Positions 15,528 to 22,838 of a stretch of DNA of 24,071 bases are shown one piece after another. A model generated the notes under the pieces. That model was not told where the DNA came from and did no database searches. It saw only the letters and a program-made list of their open reading frames with translations. This stretch comes from UBA11957 sp963603285. Its GTDB lineage: Bacteria; Bacillota; Clostridia; Lachnospirales; Lachnospiraceae. Where the stretch lies: positions 1-24,071 of the forward strand of contig CAVCMG010000042.1 of NCBI GenBank assembly GCA_963603285.1, in the 5' to 3' direction. The position numbers were made by a program, and so were the translations under genes. Within the stretch, counting starts at the first letter, position 1. Every line of letters starts with the position of its first letter.

Positions 15528-15805
15528 GGAGGTCAGCCGCCAGGTTCCCCGACATGATCCCGACTCTGCAAAATCCTTAAAGTAAGGGCTGCTGGTTCTT
15601 GGTGCGCAGCTGACCAGAAGACAGAGGCATCTGCCGCCACACCCGGCGGCAGATGAGAGGGGCCTGAGCTGTGTTTTCATCAGAAAACACGGCGAATCCC
15701 CTCGGTCCTCTGTCTGGCGGGAAGCTGCACACCTAGAACCAGCGTCCCGAGCGTCAGGATTTTGCAGAGGCGGGAACATGCCGGGGAACCTGGCAGCTGG
15801 CCTCC
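15528..15805. repeat. 278-bp foldback (imperfect palindrome) of unknown nature
   Basis: The two halves are almost fully complementary. Outer helix: 15528-15556 with 15777-15805 (mismatches only at 15538 and 15552, one G-T). Next: 15558-15577 with 15756-15775, including CTCTGCAAAATCCT against AGGATTTTGCAGAG. After an internal loop of roughly 8 by 7 bases, 15591-15611 pairs with 15723-15743 (GCTGGTTCT/AGAACCAGC, GCAGCT/AGCTGC), then GACAGAGG/CCTCTGTC (15620-15627, 15707-15714). The tip splits into two hairpins: CATCTGCCGCC-ACACCC-GGCGGCAGATG (15628-15655) and one closed by GAGGGG/CCCCTC and GTGTTTTC-ATCA-GAAAACAC (15657-15703). GC is clearly higher than in the flanks. No coding frame is convincing. 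It starts 21 bases past the hydrogenase stop. It matches no RNA family I can name; 6S and SRP RNA signatures are absent. Confidence 0.85.
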
Positions 15806-15826
15806 GTCCGTCTCTTCTTTTTTCTT

Positions 15827-17338
15827 CTAATTAAACTCTTCCAACGTTTCCAGTCGTTCCTGATACTTCGTATCCACACTCTCCTCGAACGTAGCTTCCT
15901 TCATCATCTTCTGCAGCGCCACCGCCGTCTTTTTCGGATCCTGAATCGTACCCGCACCGGCGATACATCCGCCCGGACAGGCCATGCCTTCCAGCAGATA
16001 CCCGTTATATTTTCCCGCTTTCGCCAGCTGCAGCATCTTCTTACAGTTTGCCAGACCGTCCGCACTGACGATCTTCACCTCACGAGACGGTTCCAGACGC
16101 TTAATAGCCTTAACTACGGCCGCGGCCACACCACCGCTGGCCGCAAATCCACGCCCGTCAGAGCTGGCACGAAACAGCGGTTCCTCCTCCGGAATCGTGG
16201 AGAAATCCACCCCCTTCGCATCAAACATACCGGCCACTTCTTCAAACGTCAGCACAAAATCCACATGACTGCGGATCGTACGGCGGCTGGCCTCCAGCTT
16301 CTTGGCTGCACACGGGCCGACAAATACGATCTTTGCCTCCGGCTCCCGCTGCTTGATCAGACGGGCCGTTAAGACCATCGGCGTCAGCGCCATCGAAATA
16401 CAGTTGGCATACTGCGGGAACAGCTTCTTTGCCATCATCGACCATGCCGGACAGCAGGACGTTGCCATAAACGGCAGCTTCTCCGGTACTTCCTCCATGA
16501 AATCCTTGGCCTCCTCGATCGTACACAGATCGGCACCGATCGCCACCTCACGGACATCCGTAAAGCCTAAAGCCTTAAATGCACCGCGGATCTGGGTGTT
16601 TTTCAGCCCATCAAACTGCCCTGCAATAGCCGGTGCCACGATCGCATAGACCGGCGCTTCACTCTTTAAAGCCATGATCGTCTGATAGATCTGTCCCTTA
16701 TCTACAATGGCGCTGAACGGACAGCTGACCAGGCACATACCGCAGGATACACATTTATCCTGATTGATCTCGGCACGGCCATACTCGTCAGATCCGATGG
16801 CGTTCATGCCACACGCCTTGCTGCACGGACGCTCCTGCTTAATGATCGCATTGTACGGACAGCTCTGGACACATTTACCACATTTGATGCATTTTTCTTC
16901 GTCGATATGGGACTTGCCGTTCACCATGGTGATCGCGCCCTTAGGACAGACCTCCTTGCAGGGATGCTCCAGACAGCCCTGGCATCCTTCCGTTACAAAT
17001 ACCTTTTTCTCCGGACAAACATTGCAGGCAAACTTGATCACATTGATCAGCGGCGGTTCATAATATTTTTCACTGATTACGCTGGCTTCTACGCCCTGGG
17101 CAATCGGCGCATGCTCGGATACCGGACGAAGCGACATGCCCATAGCCACACGCAGGCGCTCACCTACGACAGCCCTCTCCAGAAAAATACTCTCACGATA
17201 GCTGGCCATCTCGCCGGGTACGATCTTATATGGTAACGTTTCCATGACCGACGGATCACTGCCCTCATAAGCCATGCGGGCAATTTCCGTAAAAATCTTG
17301 TGTCGGATAACGGTTTTTGACGAATATAATCCTCTCAT
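15827..17338 (-). CDS. [FeFe] hydrogenase, group B type
   Basis: A 503-residue protein with N-terminal iron-sulfur domains and a C-terminal H-cluster domain. Two ferredoxin-type [4Fe-4S] motifs are clear (CIKCGKCVQSCP at 150-161; CVSCGMCLVSCP at 196-207), with additional cysteines at 105-131 and 172-176. The H-cluster motifs are L1 TSCCPAW (293-299), L2 GPCAAKKLE (341-349) and L3 EGMACPGGCIAG (450-461). MRGLYSSKTVIRHKIF and the overall layout fit the group B1/B3 clade of anaerobic Firmicutes. It should oxidise or evolve H2 with ferredoxin. The frame is open 46 codons further upstream, but that extension covers the promoter; AGGAGG ten bases or less before the ATG at 17338 fixes the start. Accessory hydEFG genes are not in the window. 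Confidence 0.93.
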   Translation of the reverse strand: MRGLYSSKTVIRHKIFTEIARMAYEGSDPSVMETLPYKIVPGEMASYRESIFLERAVVGERLRVAMGMSLRPVSEHAPIAQGVEASVISEKYYEPPLINVIKFACNVCPEKKVFVTEGCQGCLEHPCKEVCPKGAITMVNGKSHIDEEKCIKCGKCVQSCPYNAIIKQERPCSKACGMNAIGSDEYGRAEINQDKCVSCGMCLVSCPFSAIVDKGQIYQTIMALKSEAPVYAIVAPAIAGQFDGLKNTQIRGAFKALGFTDVREVAIGADLCTIEEAKDFMEEVPEKLPFMATSCCPAWSMMAKKLFPQYANCISMALTPMVLTARLIKQREPEAKIVFVGPCAAKKLEASRRTIRSHVDFVLTFEEVAGMFDAKGVDFSTIPEEEPLFRASSDGRGFAASGGVAAAVVKAIKRLEPSREVKIVSADGLANCKKMLQLAKAGKYNGYLLEGMACPGGCIAGAGTIQDPKKTAVALQKMMKEATFEESVDTKYQERLETLEEFN

Positions 17339-17376
17339 ATTTCCTCCTGTCTGTGTTTTAGTCCTTTCTAACATAC

Positions 17377-17404
17377 AAAAAGAACCCTGCCGTCCCCCGG
17401 CAGG
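17377..17404 (-). terminator. terminator-like hairpin in the hydrogenase leader (possible attenuator)
   Basis: Minus strand: CCTGCCG (17404-17398), loop GGGGA, CGGCAGG (17392-17386), then GTTCTTTTTG. It lies about 50 bases downstream of the expected transcription start and about 40 bases before the hydrogenase ATG, so it would stop the hydrogenase transcript unless antagonised. A second small stem, CGGCC-TC-GGCCG, precedes it in the leader. Confidence 0.7.
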
Positions 17405-17458
17405 ATCCTTATCTTTTTCCTTTTTCGGCCGAGGCCGGTATTTCTGTCTATTGTATAC

Positions 17459-17487
17459 ATTGTACCGTGACAACATTCCGAAGTCAA
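17459..17487 (-). promoter_or_regulatory. sigma-70 type promoter for the hydrogenase
   Basis: Minus strand: TTGACT (17487-17482), exactly 17 bases, TACAAT (17464-17459). Start expected near 17452, giving a leader of about 110 bases that contains the terminator-like hairpin. Confidence 0.65.
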
Positions 17488-17565
17488 TAAGAGTTAATTA
17501 TATAACAACTTCCATTCCGGCATATATCCGACAGACTTTTAACCATCCGCTCCGACACATTTTCT

Positions 17566-18483
17566 CTACACATACATAGCCCACAGATTCCGGATCTGTC
17601 CCTTCAGCTGCTCATATGTCCAGTGTTTCCCGCTGTTTGCGCGGCTATTGGGATCGTTGAGCGTAAAGCCCTCACTGTCGTATCCGGTGATCGTCATAAA
17701 ATGCCCTGAATCCGTAAAATCCCCCGGGCCGACGTTGACAATGATCGGACAGCCCGCATCCAGCTTCGCCCTGATCCTGTCCTCGGCCATCGGCACTTCC
17801 GTCGCATGAACGCCATAATGCTCGCAGCCTTCACTGATCAGCGTCCAGCTGCTGCCCGAACCCGGGACACTGTAACCGGCACTCTCCGCATATGCTGCCA
17901 CAGAAGCCGGATTCACGCTCTTGTCCCCGGTAAGATATAAGACCACCATGGCCAGATTCGTCGGGCCACAGCCGGTATACCCTAAAAATCCTCCGCTGTA
18001 CAGCTCATATCCCCAGCGTTCATCCCACTGCATCAACAACGGCACGGTATCCAATTTGGCTTCCTTTGAAAGGTCAATCTTTTGCTTCTTATTCTTCATC
18101 TCCGGATAATCATAGACAAAATCGATCGTCTCACTGTTTTTTTCTGCCATTTCCTTGAACTGATCTGGGTATTCGTCGCTGTCTTCGATCTCCTGCAGCT
18201 TATCCTCCTGTGTGAGATTATTTCCCGAAAGCAGTCCTTTTCTGTGCTTTTTACTGTCTGTCGTCTGGCCGCTGCCACCCTGTCCGCTGCAGGCCGTTAC
18301 CATCTCTTCGCTTCCACGCTCCTGCCATGCTTCAACCAGCGCCGCCGCTCCCCGTATTACACCGGCACATCCAAGAAGTAACACCAGTATGCAGGTGCAG
18401 ATCTTCAGGCGTTTTTTACGTCTTCTTTTCTTTCTCCGCATATAGATCTGTCTTTTTCTTACTTCTGTCATTGGTTCATTCAT
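17566..18483 (-). CDS. membrane-anchored C39-like cysteine peptidase
   Basis: A 305-residue protein: very basic cytosolic tail (RRKKRRRKKR), one transmembrane segment (about 27-50), a charged linker (55-145) and a C-terminal peptidase_C39-like domain. Candidate catalytic residues are Q152 (oxyanion hole, PLLMQWDERWGYE), C172 (GYTGCGPTNLAMV), H261 (DSGHFMTITGY) and D277 (TLNDPNS). Such domains act outside the cell on peptides or cell wall; the substrate is unknown. AGGAGG eight bases before the ATG lies in the 3' arm of a terminator-like hairpin. The gene shares an upstream 27-bp box with the adjacent two-component operon, suggesting it is a target of that system. Confidence 0.8.
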   Translation of the reverse strand: MNEPMTEVRKRQIYMRRKKRRRKKRLKICTCILVLLLGCAGVIRGAAALVEAWQERGSEEMVTACSGQGGSGQTTDSKKHRKGLLSGNNLTQEDKLQEIEDSDEYPDQFKEMAEKNSETIDFVYDYPEMKNKKQKIDLSKEAKLDTVPLLMQWDERWGYELYSGGFLGYTGCGPTNLAMVVLYLTGDKSVNPASVAAYAESAGYSVPGSGSSWTLISEGCEHYGVHATEVPMAEDRIRAKLDAGCPIIVNVGPGDFTDSGHFMTITGYDSEGFTLNDPNSRANSGKHWTYEQLKGQIRNLWAMYV

Positions 18484-18529
18484 AAAAAACGCCTCCTGCC
18501 ATACTGTATGTTCACAGTATAGCAGGAGG
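18484..18529 (-). terminator. terminator hairpin that contains the peptidase ribosome binding site
   Basis: Minus strand: CCTCCTGC-T-ATACTGT (18529-18514), loop GAACAT, ACAGTAT-G-GCAGGAGG (18507-18492), CG, six T, then directly the ATG of the C39 gene. Fifteen pairs with one mismatch. It should end transcripts from the upstream operon. The AGGAGG of the peptidase gene is in the second arm and a possible -10 (TATACT, 18521-18516) is in the first arm, so transcripts starting there would lack the first arm and leave the ribosome site free. Confidence 0.7.
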
Positions 18530-18543
18530 TTTTCACCGGCCTG

Positions 18544-18570
18544 TCACAAAGATGTGTCAAAGTTGTCAAA
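18544..18570 (-). promoter_or_regulatory. 27-bp box upstream of the C39 peptidase gene
   Basis: Plus strand reads TCACAAAGATGTGTC, then AAAG, then TTGTCAAA. It matches the box at 21626-21652 at 22 of 27 positions, including an unbroken AAAGATGTGTC. TGTCAAA repeats at 18555 and 18564. Probably a response-regulator site. Confidence 0.55.
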
Positions 18571-18640
18571 TCATTACCAATTGCCCGCATCGAAACACCA
18601 AAAACTGTACTTTCAGGGCGAACGTAACTACAGGCGATTT

Positions 18641-19519
18641 CTAATACAACCAGACATATACGTCAAAGTACGTGTCTGCCAGCTTTGCTTGCCTGCCATC
18701 ATAGTAGCACTGCATTTCCAGATGCAGCGCCTGATCCTCAGTCTCACAGCCAAAGCCATACCAGGCCGCCGCGCCCGCGCTGACCATATTCTGCCCAATA
18801 TGCACCTCATCCAGCACTTCCGGATAGGTAAACTGAAAATTCTCTCCATACAGCTTTGTGTAGGTGTCTGCCAGAGCCTCACACCATGACTCCTCCACAC
18901 TCACGCCCACCGTATTGTAATTGATAACAACAGGAATCCCCGTCACGGCATCCACGACAATCTGCAGATCGCACGAACCCAGATGGGCATAACAGAACCA
19001 CAGCGACAGCTGCTGGTCATCCGGGGAAACTAAAAACTCTGCATCCGCATCAACGGTCGGCGCGCCATCGAAATTTTCCCCGCTGTCCGTGGGCCATCCG
19101 TCATCTGCCTGCACATTAGCCGCTACACCATTTGCGTAGGACATATCCACCATACTGAGCGTTATACCCAGCTCTTCCAGCCGGGAGGCATAGACCTCAA
19201 CAAATTTTATTACCTTTTTCTTTGCCTGCTCTACGGACAGCTCTGTATCCAGTGGTTCGCGGATATTTAAGTACCGGTCTTCACCAAACACATTCATCTG
19301 CTCGGTGAGAGCTGCCAGCTTCGGAATCCTCGTTTCCGTATCCATCGTGTAGGTATACGGTGATACATCGCCGTTTTCCACCGTTCCCGTACCGGCCGCC
19401 AGCCTGCCCGCCTTTGCCTCCAGTAAAAGCTGCGGAACCAGCGTACCGGTCAGTGCGATCAGAAGTGCGACCGTCAGCGTCAGCAGGGCGTATAAAAATT
19501 TAATCCGTCTCTTCTTCAT
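18641..19519 (-). CDS. membrane-anchored protein of unknown function in a two-component operon
   Basis: A 292-residue protein with a basic start (MKKRRIKFLY) and one hydrophobic segment (about 8-33) acting as signal anchor; no lipobox cysteine follows, so it should remain tethered with the rest outside the membrane. The exported part contains LSVEQAKKKVIKFVEVYASRL and an acidic DGWPTDSGENFDGAPTVDAD stretch, and four cysteines that might form disulfides. I do not recognise a family. It overlaps the kinase gene by 20 bases and has its own AAGGAGG site, so it is certainly cotranscribed. By position it may modulate the kinase or be part of the response it controls; neither is shown. Confidence 0.75.
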   Translation of the reverse strand: MKKRRIKFLYALLTLTVALLIALTGTLVPQLLLEAKAGRLAAGTGTVENGDVSPYTYTMDTETRIPKLAALTEQMNVFGEDRYLNIREPLDTELSVEQAKKKVIKFVEVYASRLEELGITLSMVDMSYANGVAANVQADDGWPTDSGENFDGAPTVDADAEFLVSPDDQQLSLWFCYAHLGSCDLQIVVDAVTGIPVVINYNTVGVSVEESWCEALADTYTKLYGENFQFTYPEVLDEVHIGQNMVSAGAAAWYGFGCETEDQALHLEMQCYYDGRQAKLADTYFDVYVWLY

Positions 19520-20921
19520 CGTCCGCCTCCTTCTGCAACAAAAACGTCACACCGGTTCCCCTGTCCGGCTGGCTTGCATAGGAAAGTGTGGTATGGTGCA
19601 GCTGGGCGATCTTTACCGCCAGCGCCAGCCCAAGCCCTGCACCATGCTCCTTCCGTGATCTGGATTTATCTACCATATAAAATGCTTCGGTAATCTTTTC
19701 CAGATCCTCCGCCGGAATACCGCGTCCCCGGTCCGTGATCGTGATCCGATACTGGTCGTTCTCGCAGACGCCCTGTAAAAGCACAAGATCCGTACCGGAC
19801 TTTAACGCATTGTCCATCAGATTCAGAAGCAATGTCTTAAACAGATCATATTCCAGACGTACCCAGGCCTCTTCTGCCTGCACGCTGATCCGGATCTGCC
19901 GCTTTTCGGCCGCCGGTGTGATCGTTTCCACCGCATCGGCCATAACCTCGTCAATCCTGGCTTCCTCCAGCTGAAAATCCGACCGGGACAGCGTAACCAG
20001 CTCCATCAGCTTAAACGAAAGCGCTTCCAGACGCATCCCCTCATTCATGATGATCCCCGCCAGCTGGTGTACCTCCTCCGGGGGCAATGTTTTCTGATAC
20101 AACGTGTCGGCATAGCCAATGATCGACGTCATCGGCGTTTTCAGCTCATGGGCAAAATTGGCAGTAAAGTCCTCCTGCCGTCTGGCCGCGTCCTCCAGCT
20201 CTGCAATCTTATTTTCTATCGTCCGGGCCATATAGTTAAAGGTCCTGGCCAGCTCCCCCACCTCATCCCGGCTGCCGGTTTTTGCCCGCACATCGTATTC
20301 TCCGGCGGCAAATTTCCGGGTCGTATTGCGCAGCTGCCCGAGCGGTCTTGTAATCGTCAGTGTCAGGATCAGCACAAGGAGAGATCCCGCACCAAGGATA
20401 CACCAGTAGAAGATTTCACAGCGCTTCTGCAGATGTCTGGCATCGTTAAACAGCTCCTCCACATTTTTCTCTGTCACCAGCACATAGCTGCTGTTTTTCA
20501 GCGTAAAGCTGCTTCTGACCTGCAGGTACCGGTTTTCATCCTTTGTCTCGATTTCATACTGGATCTGTCCGTTTTCCACCGTTTTCTTTGACGGGTCGAT
20601 CCTGCAGGAGTTGTAATACGCTTCACTGCTGCTGTTTTTTTCTGTATCCTCCGCGGCAAAATACAGACCGCTCTGGTTACCAAGCGGTGCCTCAGCGGAT
20701 CTGGCAATCTCTGTCATATTCACACTTGTGTAGCTGTCGGTAATACTTAAAAGCACCGTCTGGATCGAATACTTCACCATCTGGTGCTGGGAAAAGGCTG
20801 TATTTTCCTCCCGCTGCAGGGCATGCTCCAGACTGTAGGATACCGTCAGATACTCCACAGTCGCCAGCGAAACGGTCAGTACAAACAGCATGCTTAAGAA
20901 TATCTTGTAGAAAAATTTCAC
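19500..20921 (-). CDS. sensor histidine kinase (HAMP, HisKA, HATPase)
   Basis: A 473-residue membrane kinase. First transmembrane segment about 5-28, extracytoplasmic sensor region about 30-168, second transmembrane segment about 169-191, HAMP about 190-245, dimerisation/phosphoacceptor domain with H258 in FAHELKTPMTS, then the ATP-binding domain: N box NLMDNALKS (367-375), G1 DRGRGIP (397-403), G2 EHGAGLGLAL. It should phosphorylate the response regulator encoded just upstream, whose gene overlaps it by four bases. The sensor region has no recognised domain, so the signal is unknown. Full length and intact. Confidence 0.94.
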   Translation of the reverse strand: MKFFYKIFLSMLFVLTVSLATVEYLTVSYSLEHALQREENTAFSQHQMVKYSIQTVLLSITDSYTSVNMTEIARSAEAPLGNQSGLYFAAEDTEKNSSSEAYYNSCRIDPSKKTVENGQIQYEIETKDENRYLQVRSSFTLKNSSYVLVTEKNVEELFNDARHLQKRCEIFYWCILGAGSLLVLILTLTITRPLGQLRNTTRKFAAGEYDVRAKTGSRDEVGELARTFNYMARTIENKIAELEDAARRQEDFTANFAHELKTPMTSIIGYADTLYQKTLPPEEVHQLAGIIMNEGMRLEALSFKLMELVTLSRSDFQLEEARIDEVMADAVETITPAAEKRQIRISVQAEEAWVRLEYDLFKTLLLNLMDNALKSGTDLVLLQGVCENDQYRITITDRGRGIPAEDLEKITEAFYMVDKSRSRKEHGAGLGLALAVKIAQLHHTTLSYASQPDRGTGVTFLLQKEADDEEETD

Positions 20922-21577
20922 TTATGGACCTCCAGCCGGTAGCCGATGCGGAATACCGTCACAATGCGCTCGTTCCAGTCGAGCTTTTTACGCAGACGCT
21001 GGATATGGGAATCCAGTGTCCTCGTCTCTCCGCTGTATTCCTCTTCCCAGACCGCCTCATACAGTCTGGCCCGGCTGAGAGCCACATTTTTATTGCGCAC
21101 CAGCTCCATCAGAAGATCAAACTCCTTGACCGTCAGATCCACCTGCTGTCCGCCCTTATATACCAGACGCGAAACCGGATCGATCGTCACATCGCCGATG
21201 GTGATCTTGTCCTGGATCTGCTTTGTCCGGCGAAGAACGGTCTCCACCCGGGCCAGAAGCTCGCCGATCTGGAACGGCTTGCTTAAGTAATCATCCGCTC
21301 CCATGCGCAGGCCACGGATGCGGTCTTTGACCTGCCCCATGGCCGAAATGATAATCACCGGTGTCCCCACAGATACGATATATTCCAGCAGCTCGTAACC
21401 GCTGATCTTTGGCAGCATAAGATCCAGAAGGATCAGATCGTAATGCTTCTCCTCGATACAGTCTGCCCCGACCTGCCCGTCCAGCGCACATTCGCAGTGG
21501 TAGCCCTCCGCTGTCAGCGTGGAATCGATCAGATGGCTGATCTGTGTATCGTCTTCTATGATCAATATAGACGTCAT
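20918..21577 (-). CDS. OmpR/PhoB-type response regulator
   Basis: A 219-residue regulator. The receiver domain has the acidic pair E8/D9/D10, phosphoacceptor D52 in LILLDLMLP and the conserved lysine in YLSKPF (about 100-105). The C-terminal winged helix (about 125-219) includes DLTVKEFDLLMELVRNKN and LDSHIQRLRKKL, typical of OmpR-type DNA-binding domains that bind direct repeats. It is first in an operon with the kinase and the anchored protein. Upstream, TGTGTC occurs at 21602, 21613 and 21635 (the first two 11 bp apart, the spacing usual for this family), which suggests autoregulation. Confidence 0.95.
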   Translation of the reverse strand: MTSILIIEDDTQISHLIDSTLTAEGYHCECALDGQVGADCIEEKHYDLILLDLMLPKISGYELLEYIVSVGTPVIIISAMGQVKDRIRGLRMGADDYLSKPFQIGELLARVETVLRRTKQIQDKITIGDVTIDPVSRLVYKGGQQVDLTVKEFDLLMELVRNKNVALSRARLYEAVWEEEYSGETRTLDSHIQRLRKKLDWNERIVTVFRIGYRLEVHK

Positions 21578-21601
21578 ATTTTCCCCTCTTTTGTCCTTTC
21601 C

Positions 21602-21652
21602 TGTGTCAGTCTTGTGTCTATTGTATCATAAAGATGTGTCGGACTTGTAAAA
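21602..21652 (-). promoter_or_regulatory. promoter and TGTGTC repeats of the two-component operon, with 27-bp box
   Basis: Minus strand: extended -10 TGA TACAAT (hexamer 21625-21620), expected start near 21613, no good -35. The 27-bp box shared with the C39 gene (21626-21652; core AAAGATGTGTC at 21630-21640) covers the -35 region, as expected for an activator that replaces it. Further TGTGTC copies at 21602-21607 and 21613-21618 lie at and after the start. Confidence 0.5.
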
Positions 21653-21708
21653 ATTCGCAGGGACAAAGCATTGGGCACGTTTCCAGGCCAAATACTTCAT
21701 CTCTGCGA
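21649..21708 (-). terminator. terminator of the acetyltransferase gene
   Basis: Minus strand: TCGCAG (21708-21703) with CTGCGA (21660-21655) and an inner AAGTATT/AATGCTT helix, followed by ATTTTT. Lies just past the 21725 stop; its T-run touches the 27-bp box of the next operon. Confidence 0.6.
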
Positions 21709-21724
21709 CACTTAAAGACTGTTT

Positions 21725-22270
21725 TTACTTTGCAAACTTCTCCGCATCCAGCATCCGAATCAGCTTCGCCGGATTTCCGGCTACAACAGCATTAGCCGGT
21801 ACATCCTTGGTCACGACACTTGCGGCACCAACAACGGCGTTTTCCCCGATCGTCACACCGGGTAAGATCGTAGCTCCGGCACCGATCCAGGCATTCCTGC
21901 CAATATGCACATCCTTCACTGTCAACACGTCCCGCTCATAGAAATCATGGTTATTGGTAATCACGGAAACATTCATCGCAATGCGGGCATCATCCTCGAT
22001 CGTTACCTGTCCGGCGGACATGCAGCGGAAATATGGCATGATCACCACACGGTTTCCGATATGCACATTTGCCGCCAGATTGACATATAACGGAGCCAGC
22101 ACCCGGCTGTTATCCCCAAGACCGCCGCAGAAAATCTCTTTCATCAACAATTCTGCCTCGGCAGTGTGGGGTTCTGCCTGATTATAACGGTACAAAAGCC
22201 GCTCTGTGCGAAGTCCTTCCTTTTTACGGTCGGGATTTGGGATTCTTAAATCTACTCTTCTTTCTTCCAT
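21725..22270 (-). CDS. maltose/galactoside-type O-acetyltransferase (hexapeptide repeat)
   Basis: A 181-residue member of the NodL/LacA/Maa group. A helical N-terminal segment with LLYRYNQAEP is followed by a left-handed beta helix of hexapeptide repeats (IGNRVV, IEDDARIAMN, IGRNAWIGAGATILPGVTIGENAVVGAASVVTKDV) and the terminal AGNPAKLIR. H108 in TNNHDFYER is the expected catalytic histidine. It would transfer acetyl from acetyl-CoA to a sugar; the exact sugar is not predictable, and these enzymes are often detoxifying. GAGGAG lies about ten bases before the ATG. It probably shares a transcript with the zinc-ribbon gene upstream, though 118 bases separate them. Confidence 0.9.
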   Translation of the reverse strand: MEERRVDLRIPNPDRKKEGLRTERLLYRYNQAEPHTAEAELLMKEIFCGGLGDNSRVLAPLYVNLAANVHIGNRVVIMPYFRCMSAGQVTIEDDARIAMNVSVITNNHDFYERDVLTVKDVHIGRNAWIGAGATILPGVTIGENAVVGAASVVTKDVPANAVVAGNPAKLIRMLDAEKFAK

Positions 22271-22291
22271 CTTTTGTATACTCCTCGTTTC

Positions 22292-22369
22292 TTATCCTGT
22301 CTCGAAAATAACTTCTTTGTTTTCTGGATAAATGGCCATCATCATTTTCCGGTGACATGGTAACTCCAT
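22292..22369 (-). CDS. possible 25-residue ORF before the acetyltransferase
   Basis: A frame reading MELPCHRKMMMAIYPENKEV and a few more residues fills most of the gap between the zinc-ribbon and acetyltransferase genes. No clear Shine-Dalgarno precedes it. The same gap holds a 16-bp inverted repeat with one mismatch (22320-22335 and 22370-22385) and no T-run, so part of it may be structural instead. Confidence 0.2.
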   Translation of the reverse strand: MELPCHRKMMMAIYPENKEVIFETG

Positions 22370-22388
22370 CCATTTTTCCAGAAAATGC

Positions 22389-22658
22389 TTAGATCCATTT
22401 ATAATCCCCGCCTGTAATGGCCAGTGATAACAGCGTGTCCATTTTTTCCACCTCTTCGGCTCCACGGATCACTTCCAGCAGCCTGGCCGATTCCACGACC
22501 TTTGGCATCTCTTCATCCGGCCCGATCTCCATATCCGGTGCTTCACCGCAGGACGGGCAGACGATCTTCGGCCCGATCTGCAGAGACAGAAATCTCTCGC
22601 CACAATCTTCACATTCATAATATCCGCACATTTCTGTGCCGTCGGGTACATAATACAT
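22389..22658 (-). CDS. small zinc-ribbon protein, unknown function
   Basis: An 89-residue acidic protein with a four-cysteine zinc ribbon: C16-x-x-C19 (YECEDCGERF) and C34-x-x-C37 (VCPSCGEAP), then a helical tail ending LLSLAITGGDYKWI. The spacing suits one structural zinc. It has no catalytic motif; such proteins are often nucleic-acid or protein adaptors, but nothing here decides that. AGAGGAT is a fair ribosome site. An inverted repeat (ATGCCAGA at 22676-22683, TCTGGCAT at 22700-22707) lies upstream. Confidence 0.75.
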   Translation of the reverse strand: MYYVPDGTEMCGYYECEDCGERFLSLQIGPKIVCPSCGEAPDMEIGPDEEMPKVVESARLLEVIRGAEEVEKMDTLLSLAITGGDYKWI

Positions 22659-22784
22659 CTTTATCCTCTTTTCTCATGCCAGAATACATGAGCTTGCAAT
22701 CTGGCATTATTTTTCATTTTCTTACGGGCAATATTATATGCCTGACGGCTTTGAGGGTCAAATATTTTATCTGCAAATCATGAA

Positions 22785-22817
22785 GAAGCCCCCAGTATTC
22801 GCCGTACTGGGGACTTC
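22785..22817. other. strong hairpin at the left edge of the defence remnant
   Basis: GAAG-C-CCCCAGTA (22785-22797) pairs with TACTGGGG-A-CTTC (22805-22817), twelve pairs with one mismatch and a 7-nt loop. A T-run (CTCTTTTTG) follows only on the plus strand, although the neighbouring genes are on the minus strand. A 12-bp palindrome GTCCACGTGGAC (22827-22838) sits between it and the pseudogene stop. Confidence 0.5.
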
Positions 22818-22838
22818 ACTCTTTTTGTCCACGTGGAC

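Noticed and set aside
15519..15779. 86-residue minus-strand ORF within the foldback
   Set aside because: Its frame is a by-product of the inverted repeat; the peptide is Cys/Arg/Ser-rich, lacks a ribosome site and matches no family.
15528..15805. 6S RNA or large SRP RNA
   Set aside because: No 6S-like large central bubble and no SRP GGAA-loop/asymmetric-loop signature; pairing is too continuous.
15496..15824. TTCTTTTTTC direct repeats (15496-15505, 15815-15824) as target-site duplication of the foldback
   Set aside because: They do not abut the inverted repeat ends (about 22 and 10 bases away) and are low-complexity, so chance is likely.
17339..17476. 46-residue N-terminal extension of the hydrogenase
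   Set aside because: It would be translated from promoter and terminator sequence; AGGAGG and family length place the start at 17338.
22320..22385. 16-bp inverted repeat as a terminator of the zinc-ribbon gene
   Set aside because: No T-run follows on either strand and the loop is 34 bases.
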